A stretch of 64,000 bases of DNA from assembly GCA_964017045.1 (NCBI GenBank), contig OZ024802.1, positions 33,649,802 through 33,713,801 of the forward strand, given 5' to 3'. Shown one piece after another: positions 12,035-25,652 of this stretch. Position 1 is the first letter of the stretch. Each line of letters opens with the position of its first letter. The notes under the pieces were generated by a model that worked only from the letters and a program-made list of their open reading frames with translations, searched no databases and had not been told where the DNA came from. The position numbers and the translations under genes are program-made. Source of the DNA: Omphiscola glabra (lineage: Eukaryota; Mollusca; Gastropoda; Lymnaeidae).

Positions 12035-12500
12035 ATGTCCCATTTCATCTATTTTCACGACACATGTCATCTACTGTCACGGCCCATGTCATCTATTATC
12101 ACTGCCCATGTCATCTACTGACACGGTTCTTGTCATCTACTGTCACGGCCTATCTGATCTAATCTCACTGCCCATGTAATCTACTGTCATGGCTTATGTC
12201 ATCTACTGTCACGGCCCATGGCATCTACTGTCACTGCCCATGGCATCTACTGTGACGGCCCATGGCCTCTAATGTCAAAGTATATGTCATCTACGGTCAC
12301 GGCCCATATCCTCTACTGTCACGACCCATATCATCTGCTGACACGGTCCCTGTCACCGACTGTCACGGCCCATGTCATCTACTGTCACGGCCCATGGCAT
12401 TTACTGTCACTGCCCATGGCATCCACTGTGACAGCCCATGGCCTCTAATGTCAAAGTATATGTCATCTACGGCCATGTCCCATATCATCTACGGTCATCA
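12035..12500. repeat. Minisatellite, 22-bp unit with 176-bp duplication
   Basis: About 21 copies of CATCTACTGTCACGGCCCAT plus GT. The segment with CATGGCCTCTAATGTCAAAG occurs at 12,261 and 12,437, a shift of exactly eight units. Confidence 0.9.
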
Positions 12501-12940
12501 AACCGAACATCGCCATTTAGACAACCACATTATTCCTTGCCCGTGTTTGTCTTCATGTTAAATTACGTACTCTATTTTTAACCTAACCACTAATAGTTAA
12601 TCTTCATTTTTAACACTGAGCCAATAAACCACCTTTATACGTCTTCAAAAGAAGCCTCCATATTTTCCCACCTCTCAGACCTCGGTATCTTCCATTACTC
12701 CCAAGTCAAACTATCCCTCCATATGACATACTCATTCAACACCCCCCCCCCCCCCCCCCCCCAAGGAGAAAATTTACAGAAAAAACTTTTTTTAGCTCTA
12801 ATTTTATGTGCAAGTCCATACAATTGTTTATTGTAGACTAATTATCAGTAAATGGAATTAAGCGACGGCTCGTTAGGAACATGGTTTGAGACTCCCTTGG
12901 GTTTTAATATGTAAGTGTTATTTGTGTTATGTATAAATAT
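12501..12940. other. Unique spacer with poly-C
   Basis: Unique AT-rich sequence with a run of 21 C at 12,742-12,762. No gene is seen. Confidence 0.5.
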
Positions 12941-13042
12941 TCTCATCAATGCATCTATATTTGTGTACATGTGATACTCATCAATGCATCTATATTTGTG
13001 TACATGTGATACTCATCAATGCATCTATATTTGTGTACATGC
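12941..13042. repeat. Short tandem repeat, 35-bp unit, 3 copies
   Basis: Three almost identical copies containing CATCAATGCATCTATATTTG. Low copy number and high identity suggest a young array. Confidence 0.9.
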
Positions 13043-13647
13043 GTCTGATTTTCATATTTTATAATGATCTTACTATCACTTATCTTCCTGTGAATTTCGG
13101 TTCTGTTTATTGATATTTTGTCTAAACAAATTAAATTACGGTTAATAAAAATAATTTTTATGACTCTTTTTTGCTGTGACTTATTTCGACTTTCTTTCCT
13201 GTGACTATTTTCCTACAAACTCCTCCTCCTCCCCCCCCCCACTCTATACTTCCCAACCCCATACTCTTCCGGCCACATAGCCGTCACTCATCTTTTTTTT
13301 CCTACCTCCAGCCACACCCCCCACCCCCGGCTCCTCGTCACGACTTCTTCCCCATGACAAGCACTTGCCTCCTTTTTAATTAATTAGGTCACATGACGTC
13401 ATGCTAATTATATTATTTATCGTTAGCACCAAAAATACGCGCTCTAATTATCCCAGAAAATCCCCGGGTAAATTATCCCCCCTCCCACATCCCTTGACAG
13501 GTTAATGAACGACCAGGTAAGTTACCTGTACTAGATCATCCACAACAAGTGAACAAATCCAAGAAATTATCAGCCAAACAATTCACTTCTTGGAAATACA
13601 CTTGTTACCTTTGTTTAAAGTGACCAATTTGACATGTCATAATCAGG
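13043..13647. other. Spacer, partly pyrimidine-rich
   Basis: AT-rich unique DNA followed by a C/T-rich stretch (about 13,200-13,375) and unique sequence. Nothing codes recognisably. Confidence 0.5.
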
Positions 13648-16012
13648 AAGTTGGTCTGTCACACGATAAACACGTTGATCTGTCACAGGCTAAACACGTC
13701 GATCTGTCACGTGGTAAACACGTCGATCTGTCACAGGGTAAACAAGTCGATCTGTCACAGGGTAATCAAGTCGATCTGTCACGGGGTAAACAAGTCGACC
13801 TGTCACGTGGTAAACAAGTCGATCTGTCACAGGGTAAACAAGTCGATCTGTCACACGGTAAACAAGTCGATCTGTCACAGGGTAAACAAGTCGATCTGTC
13901 ATAGGGTAAACAAGTTCATCTATCATAGGTAAACAAGTCGATCTGTCAATGGGTAAACAAGTCGATATGTCATAGGGTAATCAAGTCGATCTGTCACAGG
14001 GTAAACAAGTCGATCTGTCACAGGGTAAACAAGTCGATCTGTCACAGGGTAAACAAGTCGATCTGTCACAGGGTAAACAAGTCGATCTGTCACAGGGTAA
14101 TCAAGTCGATCTGTCACAGGGTAAACAAGTCGATCTGTCACAGGGTAAACAATTCGATCTGTCACAGGGTAAACAATTCGATCTGTCACAGGGTAAACAA
14201 GTCGATCTGTCACAGGGTAATCAAGTCGATCTGTCACAGGGTAAACAAGTCGATCTGTCACAGGGTAAACAAGTCGATCTGTCACAGGGTAAGCAAGTTC
14301 ATCTATCATAGGTAAACAAGTCGATCTGTCACAGGGTAAGCAAGTTCATCTATCATAGGTAAACAAGTCGATCTGTCAATGGGTAAGCAAGTTCATCTAT
14401 CATAGGTAAACAAGTCGATCTGTCAATGGGTAAACAAGTTCATCTATCATAGGTAAACAAGTCGATCTGTCAATGGGTAAACAAGTCGATATTTCATAGG
14501 GTAATCAAGTCGATCTGTCACAGGGTAAACAAGTCGATCTGTTACAAGGTAAACAAGTCGATCTGTCACAGGGTAAACAAGTCGATCTGTCATAGGGTAA
14601 ACAAGTCGATCTGTCATAGGGTAAACAAGTCGATCTGTCACAGGGTAATCAAGTCGATCTGTCACAGGGTAAACAAGTCGATCTGTCACAGGGTAAACAA
14701 TTCGATCTGTCACAGGGTAAACAAGTCGATCTGTCACAGGGTAAACAATTCGATCTGTCACAGGGTAAACAAGTCGATCTGTCACAGGGTAATCAAGTCG
14801 ATCTGTCACTAGAGTAAACAAGTCAATCTGTCACAGGGTAAACAAGTCGATCTGTCACAGGGTAAACAAGTCGATCTGTCACAGGGTAAACAAGTCGATC
14901 TGTCAATGGGTAAACAAGTCGATATGTCATAGGGTAATCAAGTCGATCTGTCACAGGGTAAACAAGTCGATCTGTCACAGGGTAAACAATTCGATCTGTC
15001 ACAGGGTAAACAAGTCGATCTGTCACAGGGTAATCAAGTCGATCTGTCACAGGGTAAACAAGTCGATCTGTCACATGGTAAACAAGTCGATCTGTCACAG
15101 GGTAAACAAGTCGATCTGTCACAGGGTAAACAAGTCGATCTGTCACAGGGTAAACAAGTCGATATGTCACAGTGTAATCAAGTTGATCTGTCACAGGGTA
15201 AACAAGTCGATCTGTCACAGTGTAATCAAGTTGATCTGTCATAGGGTAATCAAATCGATCTGTCATAGGGTAAATAAGTTGATCCGTCACATGGTAAACA
15301 AGATGATCTGTCACAGGGTAAAAAATCTGATATGTCACATGGTAAACAAGCTGATCTGCCACAGGCTAAACAATCTGATATTTCACATGGTAAACAAGCT
15401 GATCTGTCACAGGGTAAACAATCTGATATGTCACATGGTAAACAAGCTGATCTGCCACAGGCTAAACAATCTGATATGTCACATGGTAAACAAGTCGATC
15501 TGTAACAAGGTAAACAAGTTGATCTGTCACAGAGTAGACAAGTTAATCTGTCACAGGGTAAACAAGTTAATCTGTCACAGGGTAAACAAGTTAATCTGTC
15601 AAAGGGTAAACAAGTTGATCTGTCACAGGGTAGACAAGTTAATCTGTCACAGGGTAAACAAGCTAATCTGTCACAGGTTAAAAATTTTGATCTGTCACAG
15701 GGTAAACAAGTTAATCTGTCACAGGGTAGACAAGTTAATCTGTCACAGGGTAGACAAGTTAATCTGTCACAGGGTAAGCAAGTTAATCTGTCACAGGGTA
15801 GACAAGTTGATCTGTCACAGGGTAAACAAGTTGATCTGTCACAGGGTAGACACGTTAATCTGTCACAGAGTAGACAAGTTGATCTGTCACAGGGTAGACA
15901 AGTTAATCTGTCACAGAGTAGACAAGTTGATATGTCACAGGGTAGACAAGTTAATATGTCACAGGGTAAACAAGTTAATCTGTCACAGGGTAGACAAGCT
16001 GATGGCCTTACG
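13648..16012. repeat. Minisatellite, 24-bp unit, 2.4 kb
   Basis: About 98 copies of AAACAAGTCGATCTGTCACA plus GGGT. The right third shifts to AAGTTGAT / AAGTTAAT and GGTAGACAAG variants. The period is a multiple of three, so frames stay open on both strands (YPVTDRLV on minus, ICHRVNKS on plus). I treat these as artefacts. The array ends directly against the next one. Confidence 0.95.
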
Positions 16013-17606
16013 CCTATATCATCAGTTAGGAAGGTATAGCATCAGTTAGGAAGGTATAGCATCAAATAGGAAGGTATAGCATCAATTAGGAATGTATAGC
16101 ATCAATTAGGAAGGTATAGCATCAATTAGGAAGGTATAGCATCAGTTAGGAAGGTATAGCATCAATTAGGAAGGTATAGCATCAATTAGGAAGGTATAGC
16201 ATCAAATAGGAAGGTATAGCATCAATTAGGAAGGTATAGCATCAGTTAGGAAGGTATAGCATCAATTAGGAAGGTATAGCATCAGTTAGGAAGGTATAGC
16301 ATCAATTAGGAAGGTATAGCATCAATTAGGAAGGTATAGCATCAAATAGGAAGGTATAGCATCAATTAGGAAGGTATAGCATCAATTAGGAAGGTATAGC
16401 ATCAGTTAGGAAGGTATAGCATCAATTAGGAAGGTATAGCATCAATTAGGAAGGTATAGCATCAATTAGGAAGGTATAGCATCAAATAGGAAGGTATAGC
16501 ATCAATTAGGAAGGTATAGCATCAATTAGGAAGGTATAGCATCAAATAGGAAGGTATAGCATCAATTAGGAAGGTATAGCATCAATTAGGAAGGTATAGC
16601 ATCAATTAGGAAGGTATAGCATCAAATAGGAAGGTATAGCATCAGTTAGGAAGGTATAGCATCAATTAGGAAGGTATAGCATCAGTTAGGAAGGTATAGC
16701 ATCAATTAGGAAGGTATAGCATCAATTAGGAAGGTATAGCATCAAATAGGAAGGTATAGCATCAAATAGGAAGGTATAGCATCAAATAGGAAGGTATAGC
16801 ATCAGTTAGGAAGGTATAGCATCAGTTAGGAAGGTATAGCATCAAATAGGAAGGTATAGCATCAAATAGGAAGGTATAGCATCAGTTAGGAAGGTATAGC
16901 ATCAGTTAGGAAGGTATAGCATCAGTTAGGAAGGTATAGCATCAGTTAGGAAGGTATAGCATCAATTAGGAAGGTATAGCATCAATTAGGAAGGTATAGC
17001 ATCAATTAGGAAGGTATAGCATCAATTAGGAAGGTATAGCATCAAATAGGAAGGTATAGCATCAGTTAGGAAGGTATAGCATCAATTAGGAAGGTATAGC
17101 ATCAAATAGGAAGGTATAGCATCAATTAGGAAGGTATAGCATCAATTAGGAAGGTATAGCATCAATTAGGAAGGTATAGCATCAAATAGGAAGGTATAGC
17201 ATCAATTAGGAAGGTATAGCATCAAATAGGAAGGTATAGCATCAAATAGGAAGGTATAGCATCAATTAGGAAGGTATAGCATCAATTAGGAAGGTATAGC
17301 ATCAGTTAGGAAGGTATAGCATCAATTAGGAAGGTATAGCATCAGTTAGGAAGGTATAGCATCAATTAGGAAGGTATAGCATCAATTAGGAAGGTATAGC
17401 ATCAATTAGGAAGGTATAGCATCAAATAGGAAGGTATAGCATCAAATAGGAAGGTATAGCATCAAATAGGAAGGTATAGCATCAGTTAGGAAGGTATAGC
17501 ATCAGTTAGGAAGGTATAGCATCAGTTAGGAAGGTATAGCATCAGTTAGGAAGGTATAGCATCAATTAGGAAGGTATAGCATCAATTAGGAAGGTATAGT
17601 ATCAAA
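16013..17606. repeat. Minisatellite, 20-bp unit with three variants, 1.6 kb
   Basis: About 80 copies of AGGAAGGTATAGCATCAATT in perfect 20-bp register. Almost all variation is in the last three bases: ATT, GTT or AAT. Similar orders of variants recur about 0.7 kb apart, for example around 16,690-16,960 and 17,340-17,590. Confidence 0.95.
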
Positions 17607-17694
17607 TAGGTAGATATACCATTTCATAAGACTATCATTTAGCTTTCACAACGTCGTGAGCCTTTAATAGTGGATCACAGCTTTACCATAATTT

Positions 17695-17832
17695 AATACG
17701 GGAGTTCAGAGCTGCATCGGATTTTAATGGTAGGGAGTTCAGAGCTGCATCGGATTTTAATGGTAGGGAGTTCAGAGCTGCATCTGATTTTAATGGTAGG
17801 GAGTTCAGAGCTGCATCTGATTTTAATGAGGT
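17695..17832. repeat. Tandem repeat, 33-bp unit, 4 copies
   Basis: Copies of GGGAGTTCAGAGCTGCATC followed by (G/T)GATTTTAATGGTA, nearly identical to one another. Confidence 0.9.
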
Positions 17833-18019
17833 GGGGGGTGTCACAGCTTCATTATTCTTCATTAAGCGGTACTTAACTCAGAAATACAATAACTAAGGTA
17901 TAATGTTTCTCTCTACAAAATCCCCCCAGAGCAGAAGCATACATAAACTTTTAACATAACTCCAATGTCATTGTTTAAAAAAATGTCATTTGGTTACGAC
18001 ACATATAATTTCATGTTGC

Positions 18020-18027
18020 GTTATATC
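18020..18027. repeat. Target-site duplication of hAT element, left copy
   Basis: GTTATATC, identical to the 8 bases following the element at 19,523-19,530. Eight-base duplications are characteristic of hAT transposition. Confidence 0.95.
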
Positions 18028-19522
18028 CAGGGCCGGATTAAGCCATTTTAGTGCCCAAGGCACAAACCCTCAAGGGTGCCCCCTCTGCCCGGGGCCCCTG
18101 ATCTTTCACTGACCGTGACCGCTGGTATGTTCAATATTATGCAAAAAAAAACAGTTGTTAACAAATATGTTTGTAGTTTGTACTACTATCATTTATATAA
18201 AACCTACAATAAAGTATTTCTGTATTAAAATTAATAGTTAATAAATGTTGAAATAATAATAGACAAAAATACTTTATTTTTTATTAGATGAAAAAATCAA
18301 AAAGATTTTGTCATTTACATTTTAAAGATTTTTTTCCTAGATTTACATGTAGCGAAGTTTTTGAGTATATCGTCAAAGTTAATTTTGCGCAACACATCTG
18401 CCTCGATCATAAGCAGAGATAAGGAATCGAGCCTTTCTTGTTTCATTGTTGATCTATTTGGATTTTTTGTACGTTTCAACTGAGAAAAAGAGCGCTCCGT
18501 TGAACAGTTAGTAACCTATAATTTTAAAAATATGCGCAAGGCGATTTTAACATTTGTAAAGGCACACTCGATGTTGTCTCTAACTATTAGTTTGTATAAT
18601 TCTCCATGATTGAACGTGTTGTTTTCCGATTGTGATGCAGGAAACTTGTGGCGAATATGTGAATGAAACTGTTGTAGTTCAGTACATAAATTATTGTTCA
18701 GATCTTTAGGATAAGCATTTATTAGTTCTATACAGCACTGAGATGTTTATGATAGTGATACATCGACCAAACAAGAAAATCGAACTGCTACATCATTATA
18801 TACTTGTCCTCGTCTACTAATTTCTGTCTCAAGTTTGTCAACAATGGCGTAGAATGCAGATATACGAAATTTGTCTATGGCATTCAGAGATATCTCAGGG
18901 GCATCACCATCAAAGACCACTGTCGTTCGTTTACGATTACGGGTCAAAGTTGACTTATAATCCACACCAGGTGATATTATTTTTGCAGCTTCTTCAAATC
19001 TTTCAAATTCATTCCTAGATTTATGCAAGTGATCTGCTAGTGAAGAATACAAATCAGCACACGTTTTCATGTTCACATGCTCATTTTGTGTCTATTACGA
19101 ATGGGTTCCCGGTCGAATTAATTAATTAATGTTATTATTTTAACATTATTTATTGAAAATATAAAAATGCTTTAAAAATTTTTATAAAACTTCCCAAACA
19201 TTTTTAAAATTCGAATACGACCGCATTATTTATTTACAAGCCGAGTGAGTCCGCATGATCCGCATTTTGATCATTACCATTTACCCGGAGTTTTTTAAAT
19301 TTTTTATGCGCTTAATTTTTAGGCATTCAAGATTGTACCAAACTTGAATGTGAATTTTTATTATAATGTATTTTTTCATTTTCATAGCACTTGTTCAATT
19401 TTCAGTTGTTTCTAAGCTTAAATTTGTTTTAAAAAAAAGTATTTCTTGAGGACTTGTGGTGCCCCCAAACGCTTGGTGCACAAGGCACGTGCCTTGTTTG
19501 CCTAGAGGTTAATCCGGCCCTG
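18028..19522 (-). mobile_element. hAT DNA transposon, 1,495 bp, decayed
   Basis: The ends are perfect 14-bp inverted repeats, CAGGGCCGGATTAA, flanked by perfect 8-bp duplications (GTTATATC). Subterminal GTGCC...AAGGCAC blocks lie next to both ends, and the right one forms a palindrome CAAGGCACGTGCCTTG. The element is far shorter than a full hAT (usually above 2.5 kb). It keeps only the C-terminal part of a transposase on the minus strand, so it is an internally deleted, non-autonomous copy. Confidence 0.95.
18315..19076 (-). pseudogene. hAT transposase C-terminal remnant (DUF4371/ZMYM1-like)
   Basis: One frame runs 254 codons on the minus strand with two internal stops, near 18,750 (TAA) and near 18,510 (TAG), and no frameshift that I can see. 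The N-terminal part reads like the region before the dimerisation domain of hAT transposases annotated as zinc finger MYM-type protein 1-like (FDGDAPEISL...DKFRISAFYAIVDKLETEI). The end carries the hAT dimerisation signature NCSTERSFSQLKR followed by STMKQERLDSLSLLMIEAD. The N-terminal zinc finger and most of the catalytic domain are absent from the element. No active transposase can be made from it. The assignment to this hAT subgroup is from recognition of motifs; the hAT identity itself is also supported by the ends and the target duplication. Confidence 0.9.
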
Positions 19523-19530
19523 GTTATATC
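19523..19530. repeat. Target-site duplication of hAT element, right copy
   Basis: GTTATATC, the partner of the copy at 18,020-18,027. Confidence 0.95.
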
Positions 19531-19925
19531 ACATAACAATGTATACTTAACGTAGACACACAGTCTATGACATAAGCTTTATCCGAATCTGGTCTTAAAA
19601 CATTTAATCAACTGCTTCTCGCTGTCATTTTTAATGACCAAATGTCAGAGAAGCAAATTAATAGGTAGCTTGCCATGCTGACAAATCGCATTCTTTTTAA
19701 AAGCCAACTGTCAAAATATACGTGTCCTTTGCATTAAGTGAACACATTTAAGTACTTTTGAAACTTTTAATGGCATTAAAACTAGTGAAGGAAATGAAAA
19801 TTATGTTTCTGAAATGGGTTTATTAATGTATTTATATTTGACAAATTATTGCTGCAGCTTGCTATAGCTACGCGGAAAATTGTCATAGCTGTATTCACCA
19901 AGATCAAGTTCATTTAAACATTCAC
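19531..19925. other. Unique spacer
   Basis: AT-rich unique DNA with no recognisable gene. Confidence 0.5.
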
Positions 19926-20346
19926 CAACTCGACACGTCACAACAGCACACCATGTTGATACGGCACTACAACACACCATGTTGACACAGCACTACAACA
20001 CATCATGTTGACATGGCCCCACAATACACCATGTTGATATGGCCCCACAACACATTATGTTGACATGGCCCCACAACACACCATGTTGACATGGCCCCAA
20101 AACACACCATATTGACATGGCCCCACAACACACCATGTTGACATGGCCCCACAACACACCATGTTGACATGGCCCCACAACACACCATGTTGACATGGCC
20201 CCACAAAACCCCCTGTTGATATGACCCCACAACACACGATGTTGACACGGCACTACAACACACCACGTTGACACGGCACTATAACACACCATGTTGACAT
20301 GGTTCCACAACACACCATGTTGACATGGCCCCACAACACATTGCTT
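19926..20346. repeat. Minisatellite, 26-bp unit
   Basis: About 16 copies of ACAACACACCATGTTGACAT plus GGCCCC, with a CACGGCACTAC variant at both edges. Confidence 0.9.
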
Positions 20347-20745
20347 TGACACAAACAACACGGACAATAAAGAGCGATGGAATCTTGTCTCCAAGAATCT
20401 AGGTGGGTTTTTTTGGGGGGGGGGGGTGTGAGGTGGCAGGGGGCTGGGGAAAGAGGGGGATAGGGGATGAGGGGAATGGGGTGGTTTTGTTAGGTGTCAG
20501 GGAAACTAAAGCTGCCTGTGCTCAACCATGAACAAGGTCAAGGTTAATACATGTCCCCCCCCCCCCCCCCGGAGTTATCTGACAAGTTTCTCATCAGTTA
20601 TTTCTTCAAAAAATTTTTTTAAAGAGGACAAAAAGAAAACTTAATGGGGACCGGATCAGATGTTAAGCTGGAGACTAAAATTGCTGAAATCATTGACCTG
20701 TGATCTAACGTTAACTAGGGTTAGAGTTAAGTCTTGTATACCGTT
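20347..20745. other. Spacer with G- and C-tracts
   Basis: G-rich stretch at about 20,405-20,490 and a run of about 18 C near 20,553-20,570. Otherwise unique. Confidence 0.5.
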
Positions 20746-22640
20746 AAACGTCCCCTGTGTCCAGTTCAATGACTTGGGTTAAATGTCCTTGTGTCCAGTT
20801 CAATGACTTGTGTTAAATGTCCTTGTGTCCAGTTCAATGACTTGTGTTAAATGTCCCTGTGTCCAGTTCAATGACTTGGGTTAAATGTCCCTGTGTCCAG
20901 TTCAATGACTTGTGTTAAATGTCCCTGTGTCCAGTTCAATGACTTGGGTTAAATGTCCCTGTGTCCAGTTCAATGACTTGTGTTAAATGTCCCTGTGTCC
21001 AGATCAATGACTTGTGTTAAATGTCCCTGTGTCCAGATCAATGACTTGTGTTAAATGTCCCTTGTGTCCAGTTCAATGACTTGTGTTAAATGTCCCTGTG
21101 TCTAGATCAAAGACTTGGGTTAAATGTCCCTTGTGTCCAATTTAATGACTTGGGTTAAATGTCCCTGTGTCCAGATCAATGACTTGGGTTAAATGTCCCT
21201 GTGTCCAGATCAATGACTTGGGTTAAATGTCCCTGTGTTCCAGTTCAATGACTTGTGTTAAATGTCCCTTGTGTCCAGTTCAATAACTTGTGTTAAATGT
21301 CCCTGTGTCTAGATCAATGACTTGTGTTACTGTCCCTGTGTCCAGTTCAATGACTTGGGTTAAATGTCCCTGTGTTCCAGTTCAATGACTTGGGTTAAAT
21401 GTCCCTGTGTCCAGATCAATGACTTGGGTTAAATGTCCCTTGTGTCCAGTTCAATGACTTGGGTTAAATGTCCCTGTGTCCAGATCAATGACTGGTGTTA
21501 AATGTCCCCGTGTCCAGTTCAATGACTTGGGTTTAATGTCCCTGTGTCCAGATCAATGACTTGTGTTAAATGTCCCTGTGTCCAGATCAATGACTGGTGT
21601 TAAATGTCCCTGTGTCCAGTTCAATGACTTGGGTTAAATGTCCCTGTGTCTAGATCAATGACTTGGGTTAAATGTCCCTGTGTTCCAGTTCAATGACTTG
21701 GGTGAAATGTCCCTGTGTCCAGATCAATGACTTGTGTTAAATGTCCCTGTGTTCCAGTTCAATGACTTGGGTGAAATGTCCCTGTGTTCCAGATCAATGA
21801 CTTGTGTTAAATGTCCCTTGTGTCCAGTTCAATGACTTGGGTTAAATGTCCCTGTGTCCAGTTCAATGACTTGGGTTAAATGTCCCTTGTGTCCAGTTCA
21901 ATGACTTGTGTTAAATGTCCCTTGTGTCCAGTTCAATGACTTGGGTTAAATGTCCCTGTGTCCAGATCAATGACTTGTGTTAAATGTCCCTGTGTCCAGT
22001 TTTATGACTTGTGTTAAATGTCTCTTGTGTCCAGTTCAATGACTTGGGTTAAATGTCCCTGTGTCCAGATCAATGACTTGTGTTAAATGTCCCTGTGTCC
22101 AGTTCAATGACTTGGGTTAAATGGCCCTGTGTCCAGTTCAATGACTTGGGTTAAATGTCCCTTGTGTCCAGTTCAATGACTTGGGTTAAATATCCCTGTG
22201 TCCAGTTTTATGACTTGGGTTAAATGTCCCTTGTGTCCAGTTTAATGACTTGTGTTAAATGTCCCTTGTGTCCAGTTCAATGACTTGTGTTAAATGTCCC
22301 TTGTGTCCAGTTCAATGACTTGGGTTAAATGTCCCTGTGTCCAGATCAATGACTTGTGTTAAATGTCCCTGTGTCCAGTTCAATGACTTGGGTTAAATGG
22401 CCCTGTGTCCAGTTCAATGACTTGGGTTAAATGTCCCTGTGTCCAGTTCAATGACTTGTGTTAAATGTCCCTTGTTTCCAATTTAATGACTTGGGTTAAA
22501 TGTCCCTGTGTCCAGTTCTATGACTTGGGTTAAATGTCCCTGTGTCCAGTTTTATGACTTGGGTTAAATGGCCCTGTGTCCAGTTCAATGACTTGGGTTA
22601 AATGTCCCTGTGTCCAGTTCTATGACTTGGGTTAAATGTC
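20746..22640. repeat. Minisatellite, 34-bp unit, 1.9 kb
   Basis: About 55 copies of TGACTTGGGTTAAATGTCCC followed by TGTGTCCAGTTCAA. Variants (TTGTGTT, CCAGATCAA, CCCTTGTG, GTGTTCCAG) are scattered, and one-base indels change the unit length to 35. Confidence 0.95.
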
Positions 22641-22714
22641 TGGTCTCTAATTCCACGTTCTGGTTAGGTCCCCTCTGGAGTGAGATGGGAAGAGAGAGGA
22701 AGAGGTGACAGGGA

Positions 22715-23165
22715 TAGTTTGAGATAGATAGACAGATAGACAGGCAGACAGACAGCCAGACAGACAGACAAAAGGCAGACAGATAGATAGACAGACAGGC
22801 AGGCAGACAGACAGGCAGACAGGTAGACAGAAAATGGGACAGACAGGCAGGCAAACAGACAAACAGGCGGGCATTCAGACAGACAAGCAGACAGACAGAC
22901 AGACAAACAAACAGACAGCCATATAGACATACAGACAGGCAGAGAGACAGGGAGAGAGACAGACAGACAGGCAGACATGCGGCAAGCAGGCAGACCAGCA
23001 TGTAGACAGTCAGAAAGAAATACAGAAAAAATGATACAGGCAGACAGACAGACATGCAGACTGACAGGCAGGAAGACAGGCAGACACACATATAGAAAAT
23101 GAGACAGGCAGGCAGACAGACAGGCAGACAGAGGCAGACAGGCAGACAGAGGCAAACAGGCAGGC

Positions 23166-23166
<1 letters not shown>
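22715..23166. repeat. CAGA/CAGG tetranucleotide microsatellite
   Basis: Degenerate 4-bp repeat (CAGACAGACAGG and the like) lying directly next to the GATA array. The minus-strand CLSVCLPA frames are a by-product. Confidence 0.9.
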
Positions 23167-24202
<1,036 letters not shown>

Positions 24203-25482
24203 GTTGTTTCAGAGAGGGTGGTCTGCCTGACAACGTGTAGGACATAGAATTGAAAGCGTCAGGTGTTGTAACTTTCCTGTGCATCGTTGTGTGGGCGGCC
24301 AGTGCTGATGATACAAAATGATTCATGCAGGAATCAACTGTGCGAGGTTGGAAACTGACAGAACGGAAATGCCCATCGTCTCCGTTTCCCTCACATCAAA
24401 CCCGGCCAAAGACAACAACAGTGTCAGCCAACGTCTGCTTGTAACTGTACTGTACTTTGTGCTTTTTAAAATAGAAAGTGCTTTTAAAAATAAAAAACGA
24501 TTGTACCATAAATTTGTTGAGCGTTTGTCATTTCTAAGACCGGAAACGTCCCATCGCATTACGTAATGTTACTATTTTTAGACCATGGCTACGTAAAACA
24601 TAGCTTCTAACAATGTGTTTCCGCATATCTGTAGCAGTAACAATTTGTTTGTAAAATCTTTTTCGTCTAGGCCAAGACCCACCACGCTGGCTGATATTAA
24701 CGTAGAAGTACCCAACAGCTGTTGAGAAATTGGCCGAAAAGGAATAGCATGATGTTTTATTAATAACTTAATGAGATTGGTCAGACAAACTGTATAGAAG
24801 ACTTCGGATCACCAAATCTTATCCAACTACACTAGTAACGTCATTTGGTTAGGGCAGGGTGGGGGGCATTTGCCCCCCCCCCCCACCCAAAAAAAAATTT
24901 TCAGGTTTTATTTAAATTGATATGTACTGTGGCGCCCACAGTAATAAACAACTTAACAAGGCGACCAAGTTTTGGTTCCCCCCTTCTCCCCCTTGAAAAC
25001 TCTGAAGGTGACGCAGTACGGCTATTTAGTATATATTTTTAAAAAATAGAGAGATGGCGTTGAGAGAAGCGTAGATTTTTTAACTCTTGTTATTGGGAGC
25101 TAGGATGGGTGGGGGGTTGAGTTATAAATGCTATACCCATCACCCCTTTCGCGAACAATAAATCTAAATTTTTTTTTTTTTTAAATAATAAAAATTAAAA
25201 AAAACAATCAATTGAAAGAATAGCCTGAATTAAAAACACAATAATTTATTTGACTCTATCAATTATTTGTGGATACCGTCTCGTTTGCTCTTCCTTTACC
25301 TGTCTGAAAATTTTTATTTGATGGTGTATGAACAAATGGCCTAAAGTTCCCGTCCTATTTCAATTTAGGTCGAAGCTCCAAAATTTCAATGCTGTGTTGT
25401 TGTGTTAGAAAGATTATTGCTATTGTAGTATCTGTCACAGAAGTTTGAAACCGTGTTGTAAACTTAGAGCAAGGGTCGTTAG
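24203..25482. other. Unique AT-rich spacer
   Basis: No gene is recognised. It contains a G/C palindromic patch (GGGGGGCATTTGCCCCCC, about 24,861) of a kind often found inside MITEs, and poly-A/T runs. Short frames present show no family resemblance. Confidence 0.5.
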
Positions 25483-25652
25483 CAGTGGCGTAGCTGGGAT
25501 TAGGGCCATCCGGGGGCGGCACGAGAATTTGTTCCTGCCCCAACCACGAATAAACTCTGCAGTTGGCTGAAGGTGCCACTCAATATCAAGAAATATTTAC
25601 CCAGGGCGAACCGGCCCCCCCCCCTCTTCCGCATCCCTTTCCTACGCCAGTG
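25483..25652. mobile_element. Possible hAT-like MITE
   Basis: Left end CAGTGGCGTAGC matches the MITE at 48.1 kb. The right edge reads CCTACGCCAGTG, whose complement is CACTGGCGTAGG. The flanking 8-mers agree only at about five positions (GTCGTTAG against GTCGGGAA), so the limits are tentative. Confidence 0.45.

Noticed and set aside
13590..16049. Long frames on both strands (YPVTDRLV, ICHRVNKS)
   Set aside because: Open on both strands at once because the 24-bp unit is a multiple of three; no unique protein sequence attached.
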